This document shows, one piece after another, positions 25,241 to 33,995 of a stretch of DNA of 64,000 nt. Below the pieces are notes generated by a model. That model was not told where the DNA came from. It did not search any database and saw only the letters and a list, made by a program, of their open reading frames with translations. The stretch comes from Paenibacillus ginsengihumi DSM 21568 (GTDB taxonomy: Bacteria > Bacillota > Bacilli > Paenibacillales > NBRC-103111). The first letter of the stretch is position 1. Each line of letters opens with the position of its first letter. The stretch is from contig NZ_KB905570.1 of NCBI RefSeq assembly GCF_000380965.1, positions 1 to 64,000 of the forward strand, in the 5' to 3' direction. Made by a program: the position numbers and the translations under genes.

Positions 25241-25265
25241 GGCGGGGTCCCGAGAGACTCCCGCC
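25241..25265 (+). terminator. Hairpin after the 50-residue gene
   Basis: GGCGGGGTC pairs with GACTCCCGCC with one bulge around CCGAGA. The T content after it is low, so confidence is limited. Confidence 0.5.
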
Positions 25266-25316
25266 TGTTGGCATTTTGAAATGAACCTATCCTGATAATG
25301 TGATGATGATCGTCAA

Positions 25317-25376
25317 CAAATTTTCAGTAACCGAAGGTGACGACCGAAGATGAAAGATTTCCTCGCCATAGGCGTC
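25317..25376. repeat. Dispersed hairpin repeat, copy C (3' half)
   Basis: AAATTTTCAGTAACCGAAGG then TGACGACCGAAGATGAAAGA then TTTCCTCGCCATAGGCGTCT match the second half of copies A, B and D. The 5' hairpin arm is weaker here. It abuts the stop codon of the anti-sigma gene at 25376. Confidence 0.65.
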
Positions 25377-27025
25377 TAATTGATATCGATCTCCGCCTTG
25401 CGTTCGGGATCGAAGTAGCTGTAGAAGCCCGGATTGAGCTGAAGATCCTTGCCGGAGTCGGCCAGCAGCCCCGGATATCGCTCCACCCGTTTATTCGAAC
25501 CGGTTCCGCCCCCCGGGGGCCCCGGAGGCATCGGGTTCATCTCGGGGTAAACCGGCTTCCTGTCGACGATGACCGATGTCTGCGAGATGCCCAGGAACCT
25601 CGGATCGCTGGACTCCGATTCGATGAGAAGATCCTGACCTTGCCGGTAATACGTAAACGTCACCGGGAAGCCGTCCAGGCTTGTTTCGATCGATTGCCGC
25701 GCTTCGGATACACCGTTTAACGGCAGCCGGTCCTTGGACCGTTTGGACACTCTCGCTTCGGATAGCTGCAGCTTCATGGGCACCGCGGACCAATCCCTGT
25801 ACCACTCGGGCGACTCGAAGTTTAAGTAAGGACCGCCTTTTTCCGTTTCCCACATGCCGCCTGGAATGCTCTGTCCGTCGATCACCAGCTCCATTTTATC
25901 GAAGGACACGGAAGGGTCGTACGACGATTTCGTCTTCCGTATATCGTCTGTCAGGATACGAATCTTCAGCGGTGTAACGACGAGCTGCTTCAACTGAATG
26001 TCCGCATCTTGATCGACGAGGACCGGCTCCAGCTTTTTCACATACGTCGCCTCGCCTGTTCTCCTTCCGTCCGCTTCAAATTCGGCCTCCCACCGGCCGG
26101 CTATCGTGTGAACCGCCTCTAGCTGCTTAAAGCCAAGCTCCGCACGCTCCCAATCGGCATCGGCCAGGGGGAATACGTCCTGACGGAGCGTCGTCCCTTC
26201 TCGGTTCGGGGGCAGAACTGCGGCGTAGCTCGCGGCAACGGCTCGGTCTCCGATCTTCAACGTCAGCCTGGGGTCCAACTGCTGCAAGCTAGGCTGGTCA
26301 CCCGTCATTTCGTAGCGAAGCGTCAAGACACCCTTATCCTGGATCACCGACACGATATTCAGCTTGCCGAATGCTGTCTTCGTATCGATCGACTGGCCTT
26401 CCCGCAGCGAGGCGAGACTGACATCAAGCGCCGTTTCTTTATATTTGTAAAACCGTACGTTTTGCAGGGAAAGCTGAAGCTGCTCCCGCTTCTTCCCCAG
26501 CCCGTACTCCGCTCCCAGCACGCCGGCCAGTTGGCCAGGGGCCGCACTCGCATTCGGGCGAAAACGGTCCGTAAGCGGAATCGTGCGCCCGCGGGAATTC
26601 GTCAAGGTCTTCTGTTCAAACGCCACCACATCGTACTCCGGCAGATGCGGCACATCCAACGTAAACGGCACATACAGCTGCTGTTCATCGGTTACCACGC
26701 CTTTGAGAGAGACCGAAGCGCCCTCGGAACGGACCGTAATGTCGAGGGGATTGCCGAAGCCGCTTTTCAGCGCGGTCGATATGCCCAGACGGTCGAACAT
26801 TTCGTCCCACCCGAGCGTCGTCCCTGCCACCACGGGCGCCGCCACAAGCACAGAGGACAAGGCGATAGCTGCAGGCAGGAGCCGTGTGCGAGGGGCGCGG
26901 AAGGGCCGCGATCTTGCCGCCGTCTGATCCGCTTGGATTCGTTCCCACATCGCCTCAAAATCAGGCAGCGCCGGACGTTCCCTGCGCGCTCGTTCCAGCA
27001 ATTGTTGTTCAACCCGATTATTCAA
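25376..27025 (-). CDS. Large membrane anti-sigma-like protein, DUF4179 type
   Basis: A 549-residue protein encoded after an ECF sigma gene. Cytoplasmic N-terminus about 48 residues (QLLERARRERPALPDFEAMW), one membrane segment at about 49-69 (LLPAAIALSSVLVAAPVVAG) and an outside part of about 480 residues. The first outside block (WDEMFDRLGISTAL, then VVTDEQQLYVPFTLD) is like the DUF4179 domain of anti-sigma partners in Bacillota. GGAGTGG lies 12 bases before the ATG, within the end of the sigma gene, and the genes overlap by 8 bases. It should sequester the sigma factor and sense the envelope; the long outside part is probably two or three beta domains. Confidence 0.8.
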   Translation of the reverse strand: MNNRVEQQLLERARRERPALPDFEAMWERIQADQTAARSRPFRAPRTRLLPAAIALSSVLVAAPVVAGTTLGWDEMFDRLGISTALKSGFGNPLDITVRSEGASVSLKGVVTDEQQLYVPFTLDVPHLPEYDVVAFEQKTLTNSRGRTIPLTDRFRPNASAAPGQLAGVLGAEYGLGKKREQLQLSLQNVRFYKYKETALDVSLASLREGQSIDTKTAFGKLNIVSVIQDKGVLTLRYEMTGDQPSLQQLDPRLTLKIGDRAVAASYAAVLPPNREGTTLRQDVFPLADADWERAELGFKQLEAVHTIAGRWEAEFEADGRRTGEATYVKKLEPVLVDQDADIQLKQLVVTPLKIRILTDDIRKTKSSYDPSVSFDKMELVIDGQSIPGGMWETEKGGPYLNFESPEWYRDWSAVPMKLQLSEARVSKRSKDRLPLNGVSEARQSIETSLDGFPVTFTYYRQGQDLLIESESSDPRFLGISQTSVIVDRKPVYPEMNPMPPGPPGGGTGSNKRVERYPGLLADSGKDLQLNPGFYSYFDPERKAEIDIN

Positions 27026-27539
27026 GGTAATCCACTCCTTTGATGTCCAATTGAGGTTGTTGGTCCATGCGCTTCTTGATGAGGTTCAGCCCTTTGTTCA
27101 GCCTGGACTTGGCCGTCCCGAGCGGAATGTCGAGCGATTCGGCGATTTCCCCCAGCGTCAGCTCATGAACATACTTGAGCACGACGACCTGCCTGATCTT
27201 GATCGGCAAAGCCTGGAACAAGCCCGCCAGTTCCAGCTCCCCTTCCCTGCGCATCAAGCTCTGGTCGGCTGCCTCGGACCGCTGCAGGCCATGAAGTAGA
27301 GCGTGCTTCAGCTCTTTCAGCACGCCGCGCTGCCGGCGCTCCAGATGGTTTTTGCATAAATTGGCCGCAATGCGGATCAGCCATGGCTTGATGCGTTCAA
27401 TGCCGCTGCGGTCCGTCCGGAATGCCTTGATGAATGTCTCCTGGCACATGTCCTCCGCGTCGGCGGCGTTTTTGAGCATGTAATAGCACAAATAATACAC
27501 GTCGTTTCTGTAGCTTTCGAAGATTTCCCGGTCGGTCAT
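27018..27539 (-). CDS. ECF-type RNA polymerase sigma factor (second pair)
   Basis: A 173-residue sigma factor starting MTDREIFESYRNDVYYLCYY. Region 2 (YMLKNAADAEDMCQETFIKA) and region 4 (LPIKIRQVVVLKYVHELTLG, then EIAESLDIPLGTAKSRLNKG) are intact. The ATG at 27539 is chosen because AAGGGGGG lies upstream; the frame extends further without a start signal. A two-part hairpin at 27553-27586 lies directly before the ribosome site. The gene overlaps the DUF4179 anti-sigma gene by 8 bases. It is different in sequence from the sigma factor at 20148, so the two pairs are not a recent duplication. Confidence 0.9.
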   Translation of the reverse strand: MTDREIFESYRNDVYYLCYYMLKNAADAEDMCQETFIKAFRTDRSGIERIKPWLIRIAANLCKNHLERRQRGVLKELKHALLHGLQRSEAADQSLMRREGELELAGLFQALPIKIRQVVVLKYVHELTLGEIAESLDIPLGTAKSRLNKGLNLIKKRMDQQPQLDIKGVDYLE

Positions 27540-27552
27540 GTCTGCCCCCCTT

Positions 27553-27586
27553 CCGCCTTGTTCTGTCAATAAGACAATCAAGGCGG
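27553..27586. promoter_or_regulatory. Hairpin directly before the sigma-factor ribosome site
   Basis: CCGCCTTG (27553-27560) pairs with CAAGGCGG (27579-27586), and TGTC with GACA inside, leaving an AATAA loop. On the coding strand it ends a few bases before the AAGGGGGG ribosome site. It could adjust translation of the sigma gene. Confidence 0.5.
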
Positions 27587-27607
27587 ATATTGGGTTCGTT
27601 TTTTCGG

Positions 27608-27637
27608 AAAAAGAAAAAACACCGGGTCTCCCCGGTG
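27608..27637 (-). terminator. Rho-independent terminator of the butanediol dehydrogenase gene
   Basis: Read on the minus strand, CACCGGGG and CCCGGTG flank GAGA and are followed by TTTTTTCTTTTT. It ends the transcript of the gene at 27651. Confidence 0.88.
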
Positions 27638-27650
27638 CCTCAATTGCCGA

Positions 27651-28697
27651 TCAAGCTTCGACCAAAATTTTGACTTGATTTTTCTCCTTGAGCAGCGCCT
27701 CGAAGCCTTGCTCGACGACGTCGTCGAGGCGAATCCGCTTGGTAACCAGCTTGTCTGCCGAGAAGAAGCCCTTCTCCATCAAGCGGATGACGGACGGGAA
27801 CACGTTGCGGTAGCCGATGATTCCCTTGATCGTCCTCTCCTTCGTCACGATCTGGTTCGGCTTAATCGCCGCTTCCTTCTCGAAAATGCTGACGATCATC
27901 ACTTCCCCGCCGATCTTGGCCGCGTCGATCGCCTGCTGCAGCACCGGAGGAACGCCGGTCACTTCGTACGTCACATCGGCGCCCCCGCCGGTTCTGGCGA
28001 CAATCTCCTCCACGACGTTCGTCTGCGAAGGATCGATGACGATGGCGCCAAGCTCGGCCGCCTTCTGCTTGCGCTCCGCAGACAGCTCGACGGCATAAAT
28101 CTCCGCCGCGCCGGCCGCCTTCAGCGCCTCGATGACGAGCAGGCCGATCGGCCCTGCGCCGAAGACGACCGCCTTGTCGCCGACGTTCAGGGCGCTTTGC
28201 CGGACCGCATACAGCGCAACCGCCGCCGGCTCGACCAGCGCCCCCTGCTCGTAAGACATCGTGTCGGGAATTTTGTGCACCATATGCTCGTCGACGACCG
28301 TATATTCAGAGAAGCCTCCTCCACCGCCGGCCAAGCCGTAGAAGCCCAACGTGCTGCACAGATTGTAGTTGCCTGCGCGGCACGCCGCGCATTCGCCGCA
28401 GTTAAAGATCGGCTCCACGACAACTTTATCGCCGACCTTCAGGCGCGTGACGCCTTCGCCAACCTCGACCACCTGTCCGGAAAATTCGTGGCCCATCACG
28501 ATCGGCGCCTGCTCGCCGGTAATCGGATGCGGCGCTTCACCCGGGATGAAAATAGGCCCCGCTGTATATTCATGCAGATCGCTTCCGCAGATGCCGCACC
28601 ATTTGACCTTCAGCTTGACTGCGCCTGGGCGCACGGCAGGTTCCTCGATCTCATCCAGACGCAAATCTTTAACCCCATGCCATCTCAACGCTTTCAC
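27651..28697 (-). CDS. bdhA: (R,R)-butanediol / acetoin dehydrogenase, zinc-dependent
   Basis: A 348-residue medium-chain dehydrogenase very like B. subtilis BdhA: CGICGSDLHEY, GPIFIPG, MGHEFSG, GFYGLAGGGGGFSEY and YEQGALVEP blocks all match in order. Catalytic zinc ligands are C37, H70 and E71. It also has four cysteines at C100, C103, C106 and C114 for a structural zinc, which the B. subtilis enzyme as I recall it lacks. It reduces acetoin to 2,3-butanediol or the reverse. GTG at 28697 is chosen for GGGAG about nine bases upstream. Divergent from a LacI gene with palindromes between; terminator at 27608. Confidence 0.88.
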   Translation of the reverse strand: MKALRWHGVKDLRLDEIEEPAVRPGAVKLKVKWCGICGSDLHEYTAGPIFIPGEAPHPITGEQAPIVMGHEFSGQVVEVGEGVTRLKVGDKVVVEPIFNCGECAACRAGNYNLCSTLGFYGLAGGGGGFSEYTVVDEHMVHKIPDTMSYEQGALVEPAAVALYAVRQSALNVGDKAVVFGAGPIGLLVIEALKAAGAAEIYAVELSAERKQKAAELGAIVIDPSQTNVVEEIVARTGGGADVTYEVTGVPPVLQQAIDAAKIGGEVMIVSIFEKEAAIKPNQIVTKERTIKGIIGYRNVFPSVIRLMEKGFFSADKLVTKRIRLDDVVEQGFEALLKEKNQVKILVEA

Positions 28698-28781
28698 AAG
28701 TCTCATCTCCCTAATTGTGTCAACAAAGCCTACTATGCTAAAATGCCTTAGAAAATCCGCCAAAAACTGAATCGACAAACA

Positions 28782-28793
28782 GGAAACGTTTCC
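28782..28793. promoter_or_regulatory. LacI-type operator on the bdhA side
   Basis: GGAAACGTTTCC is a perfect 12-bp palindrome. It lies 85 bases before the bdhA start. A related palindrome is at 28855-28868. Confidence 0.7.
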
Positions 28794-28854
28794 GAAAATA
28801 ACTATGACATAATCGCCACATATTTGTCAATTCTAAATAATAGTCCATTTTTAT

Positions 28855-28868
28855 CGGAAACCTTTCCG
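28855..28868. promoter_or_regulatory. LacI-type operator on the regulator side
   Basis: CGGAAACCTTTCCG has six-base arms around CC. It lies 24 bases before the LacI start and shares the GGAAAC/TTTCC arms with the site at 28782. The centre-to-centre distance is 74 bases, suitable for looping by a tetramer. Confidence 0.7.
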
Positions 28869-28891
28869 AAAGAGAAAGGATGTTACTAGCG

Positions 28892-29905
28892 TTGGCCGAG
28901 CCTAAAAAAATCACGATCGAGGATGTAGCGAAAAAGGCGGGCGTCGGCATCGCCACCGTCTCCCGGGCCATCAACGACTCCCCCGGCATCAGCGCCCGAA
29001 CGAAGGCGAAAATTATGCAGGTGATCGACGAACTGGGCTTCGTCCCGAACAGCTCCGCCCAAAGCCTGAAGGTGCGCCAAACGCGGCAAATCGCGCTGGC
29101 TGTCCCGGATATTCGCAATGCCTTCATCCCGGAGATTGCATGGTCGGTCGAGCAGGTCGCCCGGGAGCACGGCTACCGGGTCGTGCAGATCAATACGTCC
29201 GCCAATGCGCGGATCGAGCTGGACATTATCCGGAACGTCAAGACGCTCCACGTCGACGGCCTGATCATCCTGCCCCTCGCCTATCCGAAGACGCTCAAGG
29301 ATGCGGTTGCGAGATCGACCTTCCCGATCTCCATCATCAACTACGGCAAACGGTTGCACGAGGGCATCAAGGCCGATGTCGTCAGCCTCGCAACGCAGGA
29401 AGGCCTGCTGGTCATGGAGCACCTGATCCGCATCGGGAGAACGCGCATCGCCTACGCCGGAGCGCCCAAGGACGTGATCGAAGAGCGATACTTCGCCTAT
29501 GAACGCTCCCTGGACCGCGTCGATCCTGCGCTCGTCTTTTTCGGAGACGATTTCTCCATTCAGACAGGCAAGCAGGCGGCGAATTACTTCTATAGCCTGA
29601 AGCCGATGCCTGACGCCATCTATGCGGGCAACGACATGATCGCGATCGGGGTCGTCGCCCAGCTCAAGGCGCTCGGGGTGCGTATCCCCGAGGACGTCGC
29701 CGTCGTCGGGATCGACGACATCTTGTGGTGCACGATCACCGAGCCGAAGATCAGCTCAGTCAGCATCATGGGGATCGAGGTCGCCCGGGCGGCCACCGAG
29801 CTGCTGCTGAAGCGAATCAAGAACCAGACGGTCGGCGCTTACGAGCGCGTGAAGTTCCAGCCGCGGCTCATCGTGCGCGAATCGAGCGTCGCGGCGGAGC
29901 GCTGA
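28892..29905 (+). CDS. LacI-family repressor next to bdhA
   Basis: About 338 residues. Helix-turn-helix and hinge: ITIEDVAKKAGVGIATVSRA then a PNSSAQSL-type hinge. The periplasmic-binding-protein-like domain follows (ALAVPDIRNAFIPEIAWSVE, then VDGLIILPLA, then DAIYAGNDMIAIGVVAQLKA). TTG at 28892 is preferred since AAAGGAT lies ten bases upstream; an ATG at 28880 has no room for a ribosome site. Two palindromes in the divergent spacer suggest control of itself and bdhA. The inducer is not evident. Repeats begin 15 bases after its stop. Confidence 0.9.
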   Translation: MAEPKKITIEDVAKKAGVGIATVSRAINDSPGISARTKAKIMQVIDELGFVPNSSAQSLKVRQTRQIALAVPDIRNAFIPEIAWSVEQVAREHGYRVVQINTSANARIELDIIRNVKTLHVDGLIILPLAYPKTLKDAVARSTFPISIINYGKRLHEGIKADVVSLATQEGLLVMEHLIRIGRTRIAYAGAPKDVIEERYFAYERSLDRVDPALVFFGDDFSIQTGKQAANYFYSLKPMPDAIYAGNDMIAIGVVAQLKALGVRIPEDVAVVGIDDILWCTITEPKISSVSIMGIEVARAATELLLKRIKNQTVGAYERVKFQPRLIVRESSVAAER

Positions 29906-29920
29906 CGCAGGCAGCTCGCG

Positions 29921-30026
29921 CACTCCCATTTTACTCCGATGCCTGGAGCTCACACGCTCCCATAGTGCCCCGATGCCTGGGCCCCGCCCGAACGCATAGT
30001 GCCCTGATGCCTGGAGCCCCGCCCCC
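29921..30026. repeat. Degenerate tandem repeat, period 34 bp, three units
   Basis: The word CCGATGCCTGG or CTGATGCCTGG recurs at 29936, 29970 and 30004, exactly 34 bases apart, with CTCCCATT/CTCCCATAGTGCC and CCCCGCCC between. It fills most of the 227-base spacer between LacI and the first GH20 gene; the rest of that spacer holds no gene. Confidence 0.65.
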
Positions 30027-30132
30027 GCGAAGGCGAAGGCGGAGGCGGAGAGCTTGCTGCCCGGCGACCTTGCTGCTGTTCGCGGCAAACGCGCCCCTGA
30101 CCGCCTTCCCCGCTTCCCTCTTCGGCCCGCCA

Positions 30133-32016
30133 TCAACGAGACAGCGGGCTGGCAGTTGCTATGCGCTGATAAGTGCCGCGGCCGAGCGCGCCCTCCGGCA
30201 TAGGGTACGGGGCGTCGTAGTACAAGCGCTCTTCCTCCAGCTCCTCGATGCGTTCGAGCCGGCCGGACGTATAATCGTCGATCCGCTGGCACGCCGTCTC
30301 CAGCCGCGACAGCACGCCGCCGTAACGGATGTCGAGCACCTCCCAGCCGAACGCCTTGCAGCGGGACAGCCAGAGCGCGCGATGCCGCTTGCGCAGCTCG
30401 TCGGCCATGGCGATGAGCTCTCCCATCTCGCCGCGCAGACGCTGCAAGCCGGCCCGATCCCGCCGGTCGTATGCCGCTTTCAAGCGAAGGCCGAGCTCGC
30501 TTTTCCCGGCGAGCACCGCGGCCAATTGGGCGTAGAAGCCGAACAGCGCGTTCCATTCGCCGTTTCGCCGCGCGGCTTCCGCCATTTCGCCCTTCAGCCT
30601 GGCATAATGGCCGGCAAGCGGCAGACCGGCGATATTGCCGTCGAACAGCCCGATCAGCGCGTCCTGCCAGAGCAGGCATTTCGCCGGATTCGACTCGTCC
30701 AGATTGCCCTCGGCGACGCCGGGGGTTTCGTCAAAGCGGTTCAGGGCGAGAAAATCGCCGTACCGGCCGCCCGTACAGAAGGCGAACCGCTCCGCCAAGC
30801 AGCGCTCATCGACCGCATCCGCATAACCGTGCTCGGCGAACAGCTGCAGGCCGGCCAGACCGGCAAAGACGCTCGTCTCCGCGCCGTCGTCGCCCCACAT
30901 CGTGGCGAACACCTCGCGCACGCCCTCTTCCTTGCAAGCGGCCAGCGCCGCTTCGGTCGTCCGCACCGTTTTGCCGTAGTTCGGGGCAATCCCGTTCCAC
31001 GTCCAGACGCCGCCTGCGAACACCGGCATGGAGCCGAAAGCGCGATGCCTGCGAATATACTCCCGATAGAACGACGCATCCGCGTGATAATAGTCCCAAT
31101 ACACAAACTGGACATTGCCGGGCATGCCTTCGATCACTTCCGCCGGGATATCCGCATCCAGATCGTAATAGCTGCCTGTCGCCGAACCGAGGCGAAAATA
31201 CATATCGCTCCAGATCATCGGCTGCAGGCCGAGCTCGCCGGCCATCCTGGCGACGCGCTGCAAATGCTCGTTCATGATGTCGAACCGCTTGCGGTACCCG
31301 TGCCGGTCCAGATAGCGGCCAAGACCGAGCTGATGCGCTTCGTCCATGCCGATATGAATGCGCCTGCTGCGAAAAGGGGCGGAGGCAGCGCGCAGCATGC
31401 GCTCGATCAGCCGGTACGTCTCCTCCTCCCCGACCAGCAAAATATCCGGCGTATCCCGCACCCCCGCCGCGTAGTTCCACTTGAGCGCCTCGGTCAGATG
31501 GGCGAGCGTCTGAATGCACGGAGTCATCTCGATGCCCAGCTTCGCCGCGTAGTCGTCGCAGGCCCGCAGCTCTTGCGGAGAATATCGCCCGCGCATGTAG
31601 CCAAAATACGGATATTCCTCGATCGCGAACGTATCTTCCGTGTACAGCATCAGCCAGTTCAGCCCCATCAGCGCCATCTTGCGCAGCAGCAGCCGGACGG
31701 ACTCGACCGTCAATACTGCGTTGCGCGAGACGTCGATCATCGCTCCGTTGCGCTCGAACTGCGGCGTCTCCGCGACGGAAAATTCCGCCCCGCGGCGGTA
31801 ATGCTCCACCCACAGCCCAAGCGCCCGGTAGAAATGAATCGGCTGATCGTACCCGATCACGCCCCGTCCTTCCGAATAATGCGCGGACAATTGGCCTTCG
31901 GTATGCCGAACCTCGATCGTCAGCCCGTCATCCGACAGCTCGATGCCTAGATCTCCGCATAATAATGCCGCGCCTTCCAGCAGACCTTCGGTTTCGCCGA
32001 TCAAGCGAATCTGCAT
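30133..32016 (-). CDS. GH20 family exo-beta-N-acetylhexosaminidase, intracellular
   Basis: A 627-residue enzyme without signal peptide. A small N-terminal domain is followed by the TIM barrel from about residue 85 (RNGAMIDVSRN onward). The catalytic pair D225-E226 is in RIHIGMDEAHQLGLG. Substrate-site aromatics include VYWDYYH and GGVWTWNG. A helical C-terminal domain of about 170 residues follows, as in GH20 enzymes of the Streptococcus GH20C kind. It should release terminal GlcNAc or GalNAc from imported oligosaccharides. It is the last gene of the long amino-sugar operon and is followed by the LacI-side repeat array. Confidence 0.88.
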   Translation of the reverse strand: MQIRLIGETEGLLEGAALLCGDLGIELSDDGLTIEVRHTEGQLSAHYSEGRGVIGYDQPIHFYRALGLWVEHYRRGAEFSVAETPQFERNGAMIDVSRNAVLTVESVRLLLRKMALMGLNWLMLYTEDTFAIEEYPYFGYMRGRYSPQELRACDDYAAKLGIEMTPCIQTLAHLTEALKWNYAAGVRDTPDILLVGEEETYRLIERMLRAASAPFRSRRIHIGMDEAHQLGLGRYLDRHGYRKRFDIMNEHLQRVARMAGELGLQPMIWSDMYFRLGSATGSYYDLDADIPAEVIEGMPGNVQFVYWDYYHADASFYREYIRRHRAFGSMPVFAGGVWTWNGIAPNYGKTVRTTEAALAACKEEGVREVFATMWGDDGAETSVFAGLAGLQLFAEHGYADAVDERCLAERFAFCTGGRYGDFLALNRFDETPGVAEGNLDESNPAKCLLWQDALIGLFDGNIAGLPLAGHYARLKGEMAEAARRNGEWNALFGFYAQLAAVLAGKSELGLRLKAAYDRRDRAGLQRLRGEMGELIAMADELRKRHRALWLSRCKAFGWEVLDIRYGGVLSRLETACQRIDDYTSGRLERIEELEEERLYYDAPYPMPEGALGRGTYQRIATASPLSR

Positions 32017-32049
32017 CTGTGCAACCCTCCCTGCTTCCCGCTTCGTGAT

Positions 32050-32095
32050 AGATGCCTATGGCGAGCGATTCCTTTCATCACCGATTCCCTGCGCT
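32050..32095. repeat. Dispersed hairpin repeat, inverted and divergent copy F
   Basis: AGATGCCTATGGCGAGCGAT then TCCTTTCATCACCGATTCCC matches the reverse complement of copies A and C (AGACGCCTATGGCGAG and ATTCCTTTCGTCATCGGT). Beyond this the similarity fades. It lies between the two GH20 genes. Confidence 0.45.
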
Positions 32096-32128
32096 TTGCC
32101 GGCATACTCTCAGGCTGCCCGCGGCCGC

Positions 32129-33976
32129 TCAGCTGTCATGGCTCTGCGGCAGCAGCGTTTCGTCCAGCCCGAGTTCCTTGTACAGCGTCTCGTTCAAATA
32201 ATCGTGCAAATAAAAGCGCGACAGCACGTAATGATCGGCCATATCATCCGGCTGAAAACGGCGCAACACGGCGGTCATCCGCGGCCTGACGCGCTGCAGC
32301 CCCGAGCGGTTCCGGACATAATTGTTCAGCAGCGAGCGGCGCTCCGCCCCGTCGCCGGGATACAGCCGCCAGCGGTAGGCGTATTTATGAATGGCCCGCG
32401 AGCGGTCGGTCGCGACCTCGAAATCGTGCATGACCGCGATGAGCTCGGCGATGTCGCGATGCCGGACCGCCTCCTCCGTAAAATGGCGGATAATGAAATA
32501 GTAGTCTTCATTCGTGTAACGGCCGACCTTGGCGGCAACCGCAGCGGGGCGCAGCCCGTGAAAGACCGCCATAAACCGGTCAATATAATCTTCGCCGCCG
32601 CCGGATCGGTTCCAGGTAACGTCGGCATGATAGCCGTTCACATACCAGGTCGTCTCGAAGATGCCGTAAGGGGTGCCGAGGCTGAAGGCGGCGGTCCAGT
32701 TGGTGCCGATCACGCAGTCTATATCCAGCTTGGCAGCGGTATCCCGCCACTGCTTCAGGTTGTCGAGCCGGTTGACCGCCACCGGATAATTCTGATGCTC
32801 CGCCCAGTCGAAGCAGCGAACGGCCGGCGCTCCCATCACGTCGATGCCCAGCCGGCGGAACTTGGCCGTCAGCGCGGAAACTTCCGCTTCAATGTTGCGG
32901 TAGTTATAGATCCAGATCATCACTGCCACCCGCGGGTCCAGCGTTTGCAGCAAGTCCTCCGGGCATTTGTCCAGCATGTCGTGCCAAATGACCGGTTGTT
33001 TGCCGCGCGCGGCGGTATACTCGATCATCCGGTTGACAAAGTGGATAAACGCAGCCTCCCGCGAACCGCCGAACCGTTCCCGGCACGTCTCGCATTCGCA
33101 TAAGCTGTACACCTCGTCGCAGCCCAAATGCACATACGGCGAATCGGGATGCGCCGCGATGATTTCGTCCAGCATTTTCGTCAGCAGCTCGTAAGAGCCG
33201 GGCTTGCAGGGGCACAGCTCGCCGGTCGATTCCGGCGTCTCGCGCAGAGGCGCGTAAGCCTCGTGCCGCAGCACATACTCCAGATGGCCGAACGTCTGCT
33301 GCAGCGGCATCACCTCAATGTAATGCTCTCGCGCCGCCTCCAGCAATCGCGCCAGCTGCTCCTCCGTAAAAGCATGCTTCGGATGGCGCAGCACCGGATC
33401 GCAGCGAAACGGGAATTTGTCTTCGTACTCAATCAGCAGCGTATTGATCTTGAATCGTGCGAACTGGGCGATCGCTTCCTCCAGCTTCTCCAGCCGGGAA
33501 TGCGTCTGCCGGAAATCGAAGTGCATGCCTCTGCGCGCCGTATCGGGCCAATCGTGGATGTCGGCGCACGGCAGCGAATCGCCGGCAGCTGTATCCAGCA
33601 GCTGGCGCAGCGTCTGCAGCCCATAAAAGAGGCCCGCCGCGCGAACTGCGCGAACCTCGATTCGTTCCGGCCGGACCGCTAATTCATAGCCCTCCTCGAT
33701 GCCGGAGGAAGGGACGGCGATACCCGTCACGTCGGCTGGCTGCCCGCAACGGCTCGCTCCCAGGCTCACGGCATATCCGGCTCCCTCGGGCGCCTCTCCT
33801 CCGACCACCGGAATACCGGGAAATTCGCGCTGCAGCAAGCGGAGAATGCGGGAGTCGGGCTGCTCCAGCCTCACATGAAAAACGCAGTCCTTCGTCCGGC
33901 GAAACGCACCTTCACCGCTATAGCGAATATGCCTAACCTCGGGAATCGTAACGAACGGTGGGTTGAACTTGCTCAC
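32129..33976 (-). CDS. Second GH20 family beta-N-acetylhexosaminidase, intracellular
   Basis: A 615-residue enzyme with a GH20 N-terminal alpha/beta domain (about 1-140, with GYELAVRPERIEVRAVRAAG before the barrel), then the barrel beginning RRGMHFDFRQTHS. The catalytic pair D287-E288 is in VHLGCDEVYSLCEC; the CxCxxC cysteines after it are typical of one GH20 branch. No signal peptide. It is only distantly like the GH20 enzyme encoded downstream, so the two probably take different linkages or chain ends. Upstream lies the 46-bp tandem array; the next gene on the same strand is the large secreted protein. Confidence 0.88.
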   Translation of the reverse strand: MSKFNPPFVTIPEVRHIRYSGEGAFRRTKDCVFHVRLEQPDSRILRLLQREFPGIPVVGGEAPEGAGYAVSLGASRCGQPADVTGIAVPSSGIEEGYELAVRPERIEVRAVRAAGLFYGLQTLRQLLDTAAGDSLPCADIHDWPDTARRGMHFDFRQTHSRLEKLEEAIAQFARFKINTLLIEYEDKFPFRCDPVLRHPKHAFTEEQLARLLEAAREHYIEVMPLQQTFGHLEYVLRHEAYAPLRETPESTGELCPCKPGSYELLTKMLDEIIAAHPDSPYVHLGCDEVYSLCECETCRERFGGSREAAFIHFVNRMIEYTAARGKQPVIWHDMLDKCPEDLLQTLDPRVAVMIWIYNYRNIEAEVSALTAKFRRLGIDVMGAPAVRCFDWAEHQNYPVAVNRLDNLKQWRDTAAKLDIDCVIGTNWTAAFSLGTPYGIFETTWYVNGYHADVTWNRSGGGEDYIDRFMAVFHGLRPAAVAAKVGRYTNEDYYFIIRHFTEEAVRHRDIAELIAVMHDFEVATDRSRAIHKYAYRWRLYPGDGAERRSLLNNYVRNRSGLQRVRPRMTAVLRRFQPDDMADHYVLSRFYLHDYLNETLYKELGLDETLLPQSHDS

Positions 33977-33995
33977 AGTATCGTTTCTTCCTTTC

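Noticed and set aside
29725-31950. 741-codon plus-strand frame through the GH20 gene
   Set aside because: Arginine/alanine-rich shadow produced by the high-GC minus-strand coding region.
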